64,000 nucleotides of DNA from Aplectana chamaeleonis (taxonomy: Eukaryota > Nematoda > Chromadorea > Rhabditida > Cosmocercidae), in assembly GCA_029168955.1 (NCBI GenBank), contig JAPDOI010001376.1:122914-186913 (forward strand), given 5' to 3'. Numbering within the stretch: position 1 is the stretch's first letter; the number at the start of each line of letters is the position of its first letter. Under the pieces are notes generated by a model. It had not been told where the DNA came from, did no database searches, and saw only the letters and a program-made list of their open reading frames with translations. Positions 1 through 9,519 of the stretch are shown piece by piece. Position numbers and translations under genes: made by a program.

Positions 1-798
1 CATTACGCGCGATGAAAAAGGAACACTTGTCCCTCGCATGGCCGCAGCGACCACCTGCAGTCAAAACTAGGCTTTAGAAGTGGGCACGACTGGTTAGCGA
101 TCTCCCGCTTGCACAGGATGCACATTCATCAAAAGTGCCGACGCCTTTACCGCTACCCGAACCCACGCGTTGATGAATTCGGCCCCAGTATGTGAGACAA
201 TCACGTCCGAACCCCTCGTCCCACGACCTCTTTTCCTCACAGAAAGAGAAACGCAACTGAAAACATTCCTGACTTTTTAAAATTTTGGCTCGAAATTTTT
301 ACGTCCCTCCTCCCTGAAAAAATCCATATTTTGAAAATTTTTACGGAATCCCTGTTGCCCAGCGGGAGAACGCCCGCCTGACCCTTTCCATAACTCACTT
401 GAAATTTGACGAAATGAGATTTTCAAGTTTTCGTGTTCCTCTCAGTCAAGCGAATGCAGCGATATGTGTAGAAAGTCTTTTGAACTCCGGTATTTTGTTG
501 AAAAATGTGTTTTTCTTTCTAAAATTCACATTGACCACAGGTCAAAACATGACAGACGTCTGCAATCATGACCGTCTGATCAGTTCATCGTGAGATATTT
601 TGTAGTGCAATTATGCAATTTTCTATGAACTTCTTTGGTTGAATCTACCATTTTGTAACACTACCGTGTAGCACTCAATGACAGCAATCCAGAAATTATT
701 TCCAATTCGAAATCGGACTACTTTGAAGCTAGTTATGGCGTTGCGGCGCTTTGTGAGCTCAAAAAATGCCGCAAAACGCTTTTTTTGCAAAAAAAATT
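1..798. other. Unannotated AT-rich DNA
   Basis: No gene, repeat structure or recognisable domain is visible here. Reading frames are short and on both strands, with no motif I recognise. Homopolymer A and T runs occur at about 270-350 and 780-795. Confidence 0.5.
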
Positions 799-1167
799 GG
801 CCATTGTTATACCCCACGACAGGCCTGTCGCGGTCGCAGAGCACTGCTACGTCGCTGTCGCAGAGGGCCAGCCGTCGCTGTCGCTCAGGGCCAAAAAACA
901 CCCGGCACGATGACGGATTTGGCTGGGTCGCTGTCGCTGACACCTGTCGCAGTGCACTGCACTGCGACGGACAGCCGCGACAGCGACCGATTACCGCACG
1001 GTTTCCACATTTCAGGCATGACATCCCCTTTCGAGCCAGCGACCGCGACAGGTGCTGCAAACTGTTCCTGCGACAGCATTTTTCTACTGTGTGGGCCTGG
1101 TCCCGGCACGATTCGTAACAGTTGACCACACCTGTCGCGGTCGCAAACTCATGGTATAACAATGGCC
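799..1167. mobile_element. Small inverted-terminal-repeat element (MITE-like), 369 bp
   Basis: The ends are perfect 15-bp inverted repeats: GGCCATTGTTATACC at 799-813 and its reverse complement at 1153-1167. The interior is GC-rich compared with its flanks and filled with degenerate GTCGCNGTCGC-type motifs on both strands, which give it weak internal fold-back. There is no transposase. A 2-bp TT flanks both sides, but a longer target-site duplication is not evident, so the superfamily is unassigned. The overlapping reading frames on both strands (for example 678-1118 and 623-1162) are by-products of the GC-rich motif. Confidence 0.7.
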
Positions 1168-1591
1168 TTAGAGATCGCTGTTTTGACCAACGACCCCACG
1201 ATCAAATGGAGTTTATCTTTCTTTCAAGCGATTTGTGGAGAAGGAAAAGTTGATCGATGTGTGTAGAAAAGTCCTTCTTCACGTAATCGTATAGTATATT
1301 CCATCAACTTCCCCTCAGTTATTCTGTATCAAATGCTGGTCATTTACTTATATGATGGCTGACAGCAAATTGTGTCAGATGACTGACGGACGGCCTCTTT
1401 TGACGGAATTTGAGACATTCAACCTAATTTATCTTCAGAATAAGGCGTTTTTGACCGAACAAACTCTCCCTACGTTCTTGGATGGGCGCAGAAAATCATT
1501 TTAACCGAAAAAGCGGTGAGTGGTTTTCAGCGCGTACGATGCCTTTAAGTTGCGCGTCTACTTATCCGCTATTCGCCCTATCATGATGTGA

Positions 1592-2105
1592 GGATCGGAG
1601 GCGTGGGCAGCACCGAAGACGCAGATGAAAAAGGTTGGATTGCACGGAGATGAAGCTGTTTAGACGTTTGCTCGGATATTTCTGGGGGCGGATGTGCCAC
1701 AACGAAGATCTCTACAACGAAATTGACGGCCTTACATCAACGTTTGACACGAGGGAGGTGCCAACATCTCTCAACGTCATCTCAAACGGCCACGGAAGGT
1801 CGTCTTCGTTTGTTCGGGCATATTTTAAGAAGACCGTCAGATCGTCTTGTTCAACACGCTCTAAGGTTGCTTTCGAGTCCTGTCTGGAAACGGCCGCCTG
1901 ACGTAGGTGGAAGTTTAGGACAGATGTGGTGAAGGAGGATTTGAAATCACTCGGCATTGAAAGGCAATTCAGGCGCGATGTTTTACTTCGCAGGAAGTTG
2001 AATAGCGACCAATGGGTGGATTATGTTCAAATTGTGGCTGAGGACCGTGACAAATGGACACGGCTGACTACTAGGACGGCACACCTTGGTGAAGATGCGG
2101 AATGA
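1592..2105 (+). pseudogene. RTE-type non-LTR retrotransposon, 3' end of the polyprotein, frameshifted
   Basis: This is the C-terminal tail that follows the reverse transcriptase in RTE-like elements of nematodes. Readable blocks are GSEAWAAPKT (from 1592), LDCTEMKLFRRLLGYF (from 1635), then in another frame RLRLFGHILRRPSDRLVQ (within 1723-1900), then back in the 1635 frame VVKEDLKSLGIERQFRRD to AHLGEDAE, ending at the TGA 2103-2105. The copy therefore needs at least three frame changes (near 1627-1634, 1720-1735 and 1900) and is dead. It is also 5' truncated: I see no reverse transcriptase core or endonuclease upstream. The family call rests on my recognition of the block pattern, not a search. 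Downstream, a short AAGTCAAGTCAAGT run near 2134-2147 resembles the simple-repeat tail of such elements. Confidence 0.8.
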
Positions 2106-2160
2106 CCGCGTCAGGCGAAAACCAGCCGTTTAAGTCAAGTCAAGTATTCTTTGTCATTTC

Positions 2161-3333
2161 TGTTCTACCCCGGGGACCAAGCACATAAACGTCTTAGTAA
2201 TCAATCTCGAAATTGAAGATTGTCACAAGCACTGCCTATAAAGCAGCAGAGTTGATGAAAGTCACAATCAATTCACGGACGAGTTGATGATTCAACCTAA
2301 TATCCGAGCCATATTGAAACTGTATGAAGCGAGAGTTATTTTGTAATACTAAACACTATACTTCGGCGAGTCGAAATTTTTTTAAAATAATCGAGTTTTC
2401 GACTAGCTCGGTTTTTCGAAATTTCGAATAATCGAGTAGTCGAATGACTCCTTGTCGACTGTTTCAGTCGATACCAAGACTCGATGACTCGACCCGACAT
2501 AAGTATACTGAGCACATAATTGCTCGTAATTGTCCGCGTTTCCACGCGACGATTTGCTCAGTTTCACGGTCCTTACTCAGATCGGACCGAAGGTGCTTGA
2601 AGCCTCTTCAGACTGATCGCGGGAGCATGTCGGGTGGATGGTGGTAGGGGGGAGGCTCGCCGAGATGATCGCGCGATGATCTGAAAACATCGGAGGGCAG
2701 TCAATGATGTTTCCGTCAAATCGCGGTCCTGTACAAGTAGTTCGTCGGTCGGACCCGGGCGGCACTAGAAACGGCGGCTGGATCGCGGGAATAGAACTGT
2801 TCATGTTTGACACAGCTGCTAGCCGGCGGTATATACGATGCATGGTTTATTGCCTGTCAGGCAAGCCGCCAGCCTTTGAAGACATCGTTCGCGCCGGGAG
2901 CCACTTTCCATTTTTCGGGCTCAATTTCATAAATGAGCCCGGTAGACCACACCAGCATTCGTCGGCGCGTCAAAAGCGTAGGGTAATCGCGGTTGGAAGG
3001 GGTTAAAGATGAGGATCCGCCACCAGTGTAATCTAGCACTTTTTCATACAATGTTGTTGCGACCTTCAAACAACATGAAAAACAGTTGCGGCACAAAGTC
3101 CACATGCAAAAAAAAAACTTCGAAAATGACAGTTACGAGACTTCAAACGCAGAAAAACTTCAAAAACGATTTAGACACCAAATTTAAATTCATGTTTACA
3201 ATGTGTTCCGATTGATTTTTCTTCACAAATGAAGGTTTTTCATGAGCCCCTCCGACATTATCTTTCACTATAGAGGCCAAGCTACAAAAAAATATGAAAA
3301 AATAATATACGGTTTTCTGCGCGTACGATGCCT
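2161..3333. other. Unannotated stretch with a TCGA-rich patch
   Basis: Most of this interval shows nothing I can name. At 2360-2480 there is a patch of repeated TCGAATAATCGAGT-like palindromic words, similar in flavour to the 42-bp tandem arrays at 20.3 kb and 23.6 kb but too decayed to phase. A right-hand TTAA-type element end (GCGCGTACGATGCC) lies just before 3334, and a similar one ends near 1548. Their left ends were not located. Confidence 0.4.
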
Positions 3334-3760
3334 TTAAAGGTAGGGCTCTAGATAAAATCGCTAGTTGTGCTGTCCTCATGGAAAGGTATATCTGGCCATC
3401 ACAAAAGTGAAAATAATAAAAAATTGGGGAAAAACGCTTCAAATCAAGTTAATGCTTGGTGTCCTCCCACCCCAATTATCGAAATTTCTATGAAATCCTG
3501 TTTTGCCGTCTCTTATTTTCTTCTAAAGTAATTGATCAGCACTTTGAGAGACTACTGGCTACTTCAAGAGTAAAATAAAAACAGATAGGCAAGCATTCAT
3601 GAAAATTTCGTTAATTGGGGGGCAGGCCGACACCTGTAATTAGCCATCTTGGCTTGTCTTTGTGCATTTTTTTTTACTTATTTTAACTTTTGTAATTACC
3701 AGGCCCACATTTCCATGAAGAAAGCTCAGCAATTATTTTTATCGCGAACGCTGCCTTTAA
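3334..3760. mobile_element. TTAA-flanked foldback MITE, about 427 bp, with inverted arms near 100 bp
   Basis: TTAA occurs at 3334-3337 and 3757-3760. The left end (TTAAAGGTAGGGCTC inward to about 3440) and the reverse complement of the right end (TTAAAGGCAGCGTTCGCG inward to about 3650) align over roughly 100 bp. A clear sign is that translating either arm outward gives the same peptide pattern, F-x-F-C-x(2)-Q ... A-Q ... LSR-x-LPLKA, on opposite strands. There is no transposase. The element shares its right TTAA with the next element. Confidence 0.7.
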
Positions 3761-4170
3761 AGGCAGTGTTCACGATGAAAACTCAGGCGATTCTCAGCCC
3801 CGAGCCGCCTGACAGTTCGGCTCGTCCTCCCAATCTGCTGATCGGCCCCTATTGCTGTTCGGGCCGCTGCTGTTGCTTTCCTGGTAACTGCTGTTGCTGT
3901 ACGGGCTCCTCCAGTTGGTCCGAACAGCAACATCAGTGACCCGGAGATTGGGAGAACGGGCCGAACCATCAGGAGGCTCCGATTCCTGCTCGGCGCGGCT
4001 CGGGGCAGAGAATCGCCTGAGAAAGTTGCCCGTTTTCTTGGCAGAAACGTAAGCTCTGGCTCCCTCTAAGAAAAGTGAGAACGGAAGTGCGATGAAAAAC
4101 GACTGAGAAGCTCTCGCGGGCAAGCCAACCCATCGGGCAACCCGCCCACGTCCTGTACCAGTTGTCGGCG
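3757..4170. mobile_element. TTAA-type MITE, family B copy 1 (interrupted and truncated)
   Basis: It begins TTAAAGGCAGTGTTCACGAT at 3757. After a nested insertion (3782-4021) it continues with about 140 bp that match 11695-11850: the shared run includes ACGTAAGC, CCCTCTAAGAA, CGGAAGTGCGA and CCAACCCAT. Similarity to the 11.7-kb copy stops at about 4165, so the right half is missing or replaced. It is non-coding. Confidence 0.65.
3782..4021. mobile_element. 240-bp foldback insertion nested in a MITE
   Basis: The ends are CTCAGGCGATTCTC at 3782 and its reverse complement at 4021. The arms (about 3782-3845 and 3935-4021) pair with a few indels, including the matching words TTCGGC and CTCCCAATCT. 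The centre carries GCTGTTGC/GCAACA-type words. The related MITE at 11678 lacks these 240 bp: there GAAGAAAA runs straight into AAGTTGCTCG. So this is an insertion with a visible empty site. The 96-aa and 167-aa reading frames here are by-products. Confidence 0.75.
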
Positions 4171-4548
4171 TCCGTTTTGCCGTAGGAACAGGCACCGAAT
4201 TTTCGACTATTTTTATCGCGAAAGGTTCTAACATCTCAGCATGCACAATAGCCCAACTTACTCTTGAAGAATTTTCAGTCCAGGAAACAGAAAGCAAAGC
4301 TACTTATCCTCTGGTTCTGTTCCCTCGCGCGCTTGTGCGAAGGGAGGGTAGGGACAGCGAGAAAGTGTGGGGAGAAGGAGACGCAGCGTACGCGCGCAGA
4401 CGCATGCGATGAACGGGATTAAATTTCCTTCGGAAACAGAGGATACCTAAGGATTTTGAAGCACAAAACCATTTCACTGACGTCAGGTTCGATGCGTTGT
4501 CTGCATTCTCCGAGACACGCAAACAGGCACAGACAAGTTTTTCAGGAA
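4171..4548. other. Unassigned, purine-rich stretch
   Basis: Between two MITE copies. It holds a degenerate right-end-like motif (TTTTTATCGCGAAAGG near 4208) and a GA-rich segment at 4336-4385. No gene is recognised. The 72-aa frame on the minus strand has no familiar motif. Confidence 0.4.
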
Positions 4549-5109
4549 TTAAAGGAAGGCAGTGGTCACGATGAAAAACGTTAACGAAAAAACTAAAAAA
4601 ATCAGCTTAGATTGAAAACAGCTAAAAAACTATGAAGGTAGCGCAGTGAAAAACGTCCCAGAATTGGAGTTTCTAAGACCCAAAGTTGCCAGTTCGTGCA
4701 CACGTGCACAGCGCCGACGGAAAAGATCGCAGTCTCATGCCGAGCAGTCAAAAATCATCGACATTCAGAGAGAGAAATAAATGAAAATTCACCCATTAAA
4801 AACAGTTGAGCAAAGAAAGGAAGCACTCCAGTCAATGTTTTTGAGTAGATGTGCACATAAATCCGAAGGTTGATTGATTGAAATTCAATTTCAAGCCAGC
4901 TGATGTTCTTGATATAAGAGGTCATCGATGCCGGTGATGTGGAGTGGGCTCGTCCACCATCAAACGACAAGAAAGTTCAGGTTTCAAATTTGGCCCAAAA
5001 CAGTGGTTTTTCAGCGATTTTTTCTTTAAGGTCCTACTACTCGAGAACCAGAAAAGGGTTTAGAGGGAAAAAGACGACAAGCGTATTTGATCGCGACCAC
5101 TGTCTTTGA
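4549..5109. mobile_element. TTAA-type MITE, family C copy 1, about 561 bp
   Basis: Starts TTAAAGGAAGGCAGTGGTCACG and ends GATCGCGACCACTGTCTTTGA, a degenerate inverted pair with a decayed TTAA on the right. The internal segment from about 4693 (TTCGTGCACACGTGCACA) to the right end is paralogous to 12357-12799 in the same orientation, sharing AGAAATAAATG, AAAAACAGTTGA, TTTCAAGCCA and GCTCGTCCACCAT. It is non-coding and has no transposase. Confidence 0.65.
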
Positions 5110-6321
5110 ACGGTTTTTCCCCGGTTTGTGCGTTCTGTGGGAACTTTTCCCTAGTAACTCCTACTTACAAGGGAAGTGTTTAGAGTGGTAAACGCATCTG
5201 CCAAAACGACTAGTATGGTTAGTATATCTAGTGGCTCGATAGTAAAACTGCGCAGTATCCAGCCCCGAGCTGCAGGTTCCAAGAAGTTACAAGCTTAAAA
5301 AGTTCGTTTTTTGTGCTTTTTGTACCCTCCAAAAAGGGCATTAATCTTTCGAGAATTCGGAAACGGACCCCATAAATGTGTTCAGCGCCCAAAACTACCC
5401 CCCTGAGCGAAATTTGGGTGAAGGCGCATTTTCCATACTTTGCCCAGACTGGCAGCGTTTTGGACTTGAAGGATTTTCGGTTGGGCGAATATTTATACCG
5501 ATTGGAGGGCTCTGGAAGTGTTTTGAAAAAAATGTTCCAGATTTGAATTGAAATTCTTCCGGGGGGGGGGGGGGGTCGGGGGGCCGGTTACCAATCTGTA
5601 GTTTATTAGTCGGGTTTTCAAAGTTTTTGGGTTAATTCGTTCAAAACTTCCCAACCGGGAAAAATTTCGTGGGAAAAACGCCACTACCGAGATTTTCGGA
5701 TTGATACGGTAGATATCGCTCAAATTGTACCTCTGGAGGTTATTTGGAGTGCTGAACACGAATCTGAAGTCCGTTTATCAATTTCTGCAAATTACGGTAG
5801 ACTACGGTGGGTATGCGGTAGTTTGGCAAAAATCTCAGATTTTGCTCAAAATTTGTGTACGGGAGTTACTCGGGGTGGAGAATACGAAATTAATGACAGT
5901 TTGTCGATTTTCAAAATACTAAGGCGGTTTAAGCCCCCTAAATGACATGTTACCTACCGTAACCTACAGTAAACCTCGGAACTTTGACAAATGGACTCCA
6001 GATTCGTGTTCACCACCCTAGATTACATACAAGTTTTGGGCTGAATTCGAGAAAATTTTTTGAAACTCGCGAAAAAATGCCTGAGGCTCCTTGCCTTTTC
6101 GCGAGGCTTAAAAAATGCTCATAACTTGTTCGAACCTGCAGCTCGGGGCGAGATACTGCGCATTTTTACTATTGAGCCAGAAGAGATACTAACGATACTG
6201 GTCGTTTTCGCAGATGCGTTTACCACTCTAAACACTTCCCTTGTTAGTAGACTTAGCTACTCAAAAACGTCTGCAATACGGTTTTCTAAAATACGGTTTT
6301 TATCGTGAACATGGCCTTTGA
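5106..6321. mobile_element. 1.2-kb foldback element, family D copy 1
   Basis: Two long arms face each other: 5166-5294 and 6114-6247. They are nearly identical as reverse complements, sharing the words AAGGGAAGTGTTTAGAGTGG, TAAACGCATCTGCC/G, GCGCAGTATC and CCCCGAGCTGCAGGTTC. The outermost ends are TTAA-like (TTGA at 5106 and 6318) and abut family C on the left. The centre contains a poly-G tract (5561-5575) and several copies of a degenerate module (see findings). No transposase domain is visible; the 60-88 aa frames are not recognisable. Confidence 0.75.
5561..5582 (+). repeat. Poly-G tract, possible G-quadruplex
   Basis: Fifteen consecutive G residues (5561-5575), then TC and a further run of G. 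It lies inside the foldback element and is the strongest G-run in the non-satellite part. Confidence 0.8.
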
Positions 6322-6934
6322 GGGACCATTGAGCTCTCCTATATTGCGCTAGTACCAGGGTCCTCTCGGTTGCGAACGAACAAAAACGGATGGGTGCTAC
6401 TGCTTAATTTTTGTATGATATATAATTATTAACACCTGCGTAAAGACACTGAACAACACCCACCGCGCGATCCGACCGCCATAGTCCCGGTATTAGCCCG
6501 GCAATATCTCAATCCCCTGCTGATGACGGTTCGATGGAGGTCGGATCACGGGGTGGATGTTGCTCGGCTCGCCATGCGCCAGGTATCCGACCAGTAATAG
6601 TGTCTGCGTATTTTCATCACTGACATTCATGGATCATGAGGTCAGTGTTACATTCTACTTCGGAGAAAGCATTTTCTTTGGTTCCGGTGTGTGCGCGCGA
6701 GCACCGCTGTCTTTTTCACGTCTCTGCTCTCTAGCTGTACCATTCTCTCTCTCCGAACACGCTCGCAAAAAAGCCGCGTAATATTTGCTTTGAAATAGAG
6801 TGCAGGTGATGAAAAGACAGAGATAATACCAGAAAAATCTCATGATGGGTTTCCTTTGCCGTTGCTTTGCTTTTTTCCGCCATTACTGGTATAACCGACA
6901 CCAAGCAGGTGATTTACTCCAAAACACTAACAAA
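6322..6934. other. Unannotated stretch
   Basis: No element or gene recognised. There is a pyrimidine-rich tract around 6705-6765 (CTCTCTCTCC). I looked on the minus strand for a third exon of the receptor at 8.7-9.1 kb (a C-x(2)-C second-finger block) and did not find one. Confidence 0.4.
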
Positions 6935-8590
6935 TGAAGTATACACAACGTCTGTCACGGACGCTTTGCGAGCTTTTGCGAAAAATGAACTCTGTTGTTA
7001 GTACATATCTCTTGAGCATCTATAACAAAATCTTCGTGGTATCCCGTCCCGAGTTGCTGGTTCCAAGAAGTTATAAGCATTTCCGGACCTTTACGAAAGG
7101 GTAAAAATGCCTGATGGTAGAAAGGCGTGAGTTCAGGTCTTTTTAATGGTCTTTACAAAAAAATTTTTGATTTTGGCTCAAACCTCAAGTATTTAGTTGT
7201 TAAGTAGGGTGCTGAAAACTAAACTGGGGTCCGTTTGCCGAAATTCACAGGTTACAGTGAATAAAATTCCATTTTGGGCAAGACCTATAGTGGATCGGCG
7301 AAAATCGGCAAATGTACTCTAAATTCGTTTCCACCACCCCGAATTGCCCCCGTTCAGAAATTTCGAGCCAAATCTGAGAATTTCACCAAACTACACTATA
7401 CTCACCGTAATCTGTCGAAAGCCGATGAACGGACATCAGATTCGTGTCAGGCCTTTTAGATAACCCCAGAAAAAACAATTTGAGCCTCATCCGCCGTATC
7501 ATTCCGGAAATTGCCGGAAATCGCGTTTTCCTAAGATCCTAAGATTCGTGATAAGCACTCCCAATAAATCCCAAGGGTAAATTTCTAGTCAGATCTGGGA
7601 CATTTGTCTTGAACGCTGTTAGAACCCCCTAATTAGTGGAAGTGATCGCTCAACCAACAATCCCTACAAGTGGAAAACGCTATCACTCGACTTAAAGGCA
7701 TCGTCCACGATGAAAACCGAATTTGGGTTTATGCGTTCATTCGGACTAGTGGGCCATGACAATGTCACTCAGAAAGTTTGGAGTTACAAAACCGTCTCTG
7801 ATTGAAGATTCGCTTACCTCAAATTGGCTTCCTGGGTTTGGGGGGCCGGCCTTGGGGTCGATCCGTTGTTACAAGGAACAAAGCTCCTGGGTTGCTGACG
7901 GCGGGCGTGCCTTGACGCGTCGTAGGGCGCAATACACACGCCAGTCAATTTCGAATTCGGCATCGATCGAAAGCAGCCGGCAGCACTGGACGCAGCAGGT
8001 GGGTAGCCCATTTCGATTCAGCTGAAGTCGTAGTTGAGCGGCATCCTCGGTGAATTGCTTCCAACGCTGCGCCAAGGAACGAAGCGTAAAACTGTTCCTT
8101 GCATTCTCTGCGCAACTATCCCAAGTTGATGCCGGCGCGAAATTCAAATTTGCTATGAACTTTCTAAAAATGGGTTTTTCTCAAAAAGTTGACGTTTTTG
8201 AGAGGGCGTTTTGCTACAGTTAGTCACTATAGGGATAGTACAACACGGAAACATCAAAAACCCAAATATGGTTTTCATCGTGTACGATGCCTTTAAAGCT
8301 CGAGAAATGTGATTACACCCAAAGTTTATCCAGGGGGATTATTTCGGGAGCTGAACACTATTATGAGGTCTGTTTCCAGATTTTCAGAAGATTGTGGTGC
8401 GTTTTGAAAGGTAGAAAATTACTAAAAAACGACCGTCTTGAAATTATGACTTTTTGAAACCAGCAGCTAGGAACGGAATACTGCACAGTTTCATTATAGA
8501 TGCCCAAGAGATACTAACAATACAATTGGTTTTTGCAGATGCGACAGACGCTTTGTATATGTACTTCCCTTGTAAGCACAATCCTAATCG
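6935..8590. mobile_element. Foldback element, family D copy 2, split by a nested MITE
   Basis: Arms at about 6945-7090 and 8420-8580 are inverted relative to each other and homologous to family D copy 1. Shared words include TTAGTA..ATCTCTTG.GCATCTATAA, GAGTTGCTGGTTCCAAG and AAGTTATAAGCATTT. Without the nested 605-bp insertion the element would be about 1.05 kb. The inner part carries the same degenerate module as copy 1 (for example near 7205, 7315, 7425 and 8345). It lies downstream of receptor exon 2 on the minus strand, so it is probably intronic to that gene or its remnant. Confidence 0.65.
7692..8296. mobile_element. 605-bp TTAA-flanked MITE, family A copy 1
   Basis: TTAA at 7692-7695 and 8293-8296 flank terminal inverted repeats of about 38 bp: left TTAAAGGCATCGTCCACGAT..., right ...ATCGTGTACGATGCCTTTAA. 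Each end is itself palindromic (CATCGTACACGATG core). The internal sequence, including GGGGGGCCGGCCTTGGGGTC (7838-7857), is shared along its length with 19350-19955. The TTAA target resembles that of piggyBac-type transposons, so this is probably a non-autonomous relative, but no transposase is present to confirm it. The 89-aa frame at 7756-8025 is not conserved in frame in the second copy. Confidence 0.9.
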
Positions 8591-8661
8591 TCAGTACCTC
8601 CCATGACGGAGATGTATCTCTAGCTTTTTCGGTTACTAGCACAACAAGACGTCATTCTTAC

Positions 8662-8747
8662 TTTTAGTTACGACGCAGTTATAATCAGCGGAGCATACAA
8701 ATCGAACAGTTCTCTTTATTGCTCGCACGAAGAATACTTTGCAACTC
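8662..8747 (-). CDS. Nuclear hormone receptor DNA-binding domain, second exon of a partial gene
   Basis: On the minus strand, a TTTCAG acceptor (intron ends at 8748) is followed by S-C-K-V-F-F, then VRAIKRTVRFVC and SADYNCVVTK, and the exon ends at 8662 before a GTAAG donor. This is the second half of zinc finger 1 with the recognition helix (CKxFF-xR) and the first cysteine pair of finger 2 (C-x(5)-C), as in the many nematode NHRs. The exon begins with the last base of a split codon, the usual C-R-S-C position. The rest of finger 2 (C-x(9)-C-x(2)-C) and the ligand-binding domain were not found within the window. The downstream intron is filled by a foldback element. Sequence-specific DNA binding is the expected role if the gene is alive. 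Confidence 0.75.
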
Positions 8748-8983
8748 CTGAAAGGTTTAAGTTCAACAGTTTCAAATTACACATTAACGTTTTCTTCATT
8801 TACTCCTCATCCATCAATTGCAATTGCAACAGGAGTAACTTAACATTCACTTCAAATGTCTAATCAAGTGTTAAAAAACGGAGAAGATATCTCAATCTAT
8901 CATTAGATTAAAAGAAGAAGAATAAAAATAATACCAATGATGAGTACTTATTCGCGATATATTAGCTTTTCAAAAGGTCTCAC

Positions 8984-9067
8984 TCGTCCACATGCCATCG
9001 CTCTGTAGTGGATCTGCGCGCCTGTTGAACTGCAGATGTTGCAAATCGCGCCCCTCTCCTCGGCCAT
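8984..9067 (-). CDS. Nuclear hormone receptor, first coding exon with zinc-finger 1 start
   Basis: Minus-strand ATG at 9067-9065 begins a 28-codon exon: MAEERGA then ICNICSST, GAQIHYRAMAC, GR. The C-x(2)-C pair, the H-Y and the A-C of NHR zinc finger 1 are all present. Seven bases upstream of the ATG is a GATTTCAG acceptor (exon starts at 9074), which fits either cis- or spliced-leader trans-splicing. A GTGAGA donor follows at 8983. The exon joins poorly to the exon at 8662-8747: C-x(2)-C spacing requires two bases after TGT plus the split codon, whereas this exon carries six, so the joined reading frame is off. Either the donor region has a 4-bp insertion (pseudogene), or there is an assembly error, or an unusual junction is used. 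Confidence 0.7.
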
Positions 9068-9519
9068 GGATGTGCTGAAATCGTATATCACTTTTACTTT
9101 TCGAACATTCGCGTACGACCTTCCCAATATGGAAGTCAAGTTTCGAACATATATATTAAACGATCGAATTGCAGGAAAGCACAAATTTCTAGCATTTAAG
9201 AAAACTGAAAGTTTGAAAATCGAAAAGTCGACCACAACGACAGTTGGCTCAACAAACAAAAATTCATGAAGCAACAAATTGTGAGTTATCAGTGGTTAAT
9301 CAGAGCATACCCTCGATGTCCCGACAACTCGCACCTTCGCAATGCGATAGAGTGACGAGCGCGCCCCTCTGATTTTGATTAGCGGGGAGGGGGGATGGTG
9401 AGAGAGAGAGAGGGAGGTAAGACGGAGCGAGCAGCGTGAGCGGGCGATAAACGATGCGAAATTCCCATAAAAGTAATTAGTACCCCTGATAAGTAATCCT
9501 CGTTTGCTCTCTGTAAAAA
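9068..9519. other. Upstream region of the receptor fragment; GA-rich tract
   Basis: On the minus strand this would be the 5' side of the receptor exons. It contains the acceptor described for exon 1 (9075-9082) and, at 9385-9425, a GA-rich simple tract (GAGAGAGAGAGAGGGAGG). No promoter element can be defined from sequence alone. The plus-strand frame 9036-9269 is the shadow of exon 1. Confidence 0.4.

Noticed and set aside
7756..8025. 89-aa frame inside the MITE as a transposase remnant
   Set aside because: The frame is not preserved in the second copy at 19.4-19.6 kb and has no catalytic motif.
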